32,253 nt of DNA. It comes from Saccoglossus kowalevskii. Lineage: Eukaryota > Hemichordata > Enteropneusta > Harrimaniidae. Positions 31,552-32,253 of this stretch are shown here, piece by piece. The notes beneath the pieces are model-generated. The model did not search any database. It saw only the letters and a list, made by a program, of their open reading frames with translations, and was not told the DNA's origin. Each line of letters begins with the position of its first letter. Positions within the stretch are counted from its first letter, which is position 1. The translations under genes and the position numbers were made by a program. The DNA lies in the NCBI RefSeq assembly GCF_000003605.2, contig NW_003123414.1:255741-287993 (forward strand). Direction: 5' to 3'.

Positions 31552-32253
31552 AACACTTTGTAACACATAAGACTGTTTTAGGAGAATATACATCATTGAA
31601 AAAACATCAATTAAAGTTACTTTAATGTTGTACTGAAGATCATTGATTTTTATCATTTTAAGGTATCATTATACAGATGATTAAACTACAAATTAATATT
31701 ACAAAATTAATTTTCAATGTAAAGCTTTGTTAATTACGATTGGTCTGCAGAGGCTCTTTATTTTTGTTTTTTTCTGAACAACATTTATTAAGTGCCTCCC
31801 TTACTACTACAGCTGCGTACTTTACATAGTACTTCTATTGCCACTACATGTATGTCTGAGTAAACATTTTAGTTGAATTAACGCCAAAGTCAATTTGTGT
31901 TAGCTTTGACAAAATATATATATATTTTTTTTAAATATGGAAATTAGTTTGAACACAAGCGTGCAATGAATGTGTGAGATATGGCTCTGGAACTATTAAA
32001 CCTCATTAAAACAAAATGGCTGACATTTTGCATCTGATCTTCAAAACTAAGTTTGAAGAAATCTGTCCATACACAACTAAGATCTCAGATCAACAGAGTA
32101 TTTTTAAATTATATATTTTAAGCACTAAAATGGTCACAATTCTGCAATCTTGAATTAACTGGAAATGAATATATGTCTCCTAAGATGCACAGAGGTGAAC
32201 TTATACAAGTAAGTCCAAGTTATCAGACTTCGTTGAACAGGGACCAAAAATGA
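31552..32253. other. Right edge, nothing recognised
   Basis: AT-rich with no ORF over 60 residues, no repeat copy and no recognisable first NBEAL exon. Confidence 0.4.

Overview
The window is animal nuclear DNA. It is AT-rich, has short exons (74 to about 600 nt) with GT-AG borders, has introns of about 0.26 to 2.9 kb, and is full of small palindromic DNA elements and minisatellites. No rRNA, tRNA, CRISPR array or bacterial-style operon was seen. The repeats (short hairpin elements ending TACTGTA..TACAGTA, repeats ending in an AGCTCCGCT/AGCGGAGCT hairpin, many TACATGTA and TACCGGTA words) suggest a marine invertebrate, but the sequence does not fix the phylum.

One gene accounts for all recognisable coding sequence. 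It is a neurobeachin-like (NBEAL1/NBEAL2-type) BEACH-family gene on the minus strand, running from about 25,225 down to 548 and open at both ends. I placed 23 exons by reading both splice borders and checking that the reading phase carries across each junction. They join to 4,015 nt, or 1,338 codons (residues 1-1338 of the window protein). Several are too short to show as long ORFs, notably 25,064-25,225, 22,664-22,776, 22,070-22,143, 19,699-19,798, 18,670-18,776, 15,705-15,910, 13,613-13,732, 6,980-7,082 and 5,850-6,000. The order matches vertebrate NBEAL proteins: N-terminal helical (armadillo-like) region, a concanavalin A-like fold (about residues 504-729), then the DUF4704-type helical region up to a Ser/acid-rich linker. 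The PH-BEACH and WD40 part must lie left of position 1. The first coding exon (about the first 50 residues) was not found and probably lies right of 32,253. A possible extra 36-nt in-frame microexon sits at 4,524-4,559.

Between exons, the introns hold three related families of palindromic elements (A: 8,362, 12,513, 21,699, 31,443; B: 10,481, 24,791; C: 2,032, 7,781), an element of about 780 bp with ATTTATCCGGGTA inverted ends (9,698-10,480), a long dispersed repeat (1-397 and 11,960-12,213), and five main tandem arrays. These are a ~100-bp unit at 5,370-5,845, a ~63-bp unit at 16,690-17,130, a 21-bp unit at 22,343-22,656, a 29-bp unit at 25,330-26,425 and a 55-bp unit at 30,478-30,863. Two of the arrays run right up to a splice donor. 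From 25,226 to the right end (7 kb) no coding exon was recognised; this is the upstream intron of the gene or its 5' flank.

I found no novel multi-gene system. The points most worth checking are the microexon, the exon 7/8 junction, the octamer/palindrome array beside exon 20, the 21-bp array starting just inside a splice donor, the 119-bp higher-order structure of the 29-bp array, and the shared word structure of the hairpin elements.
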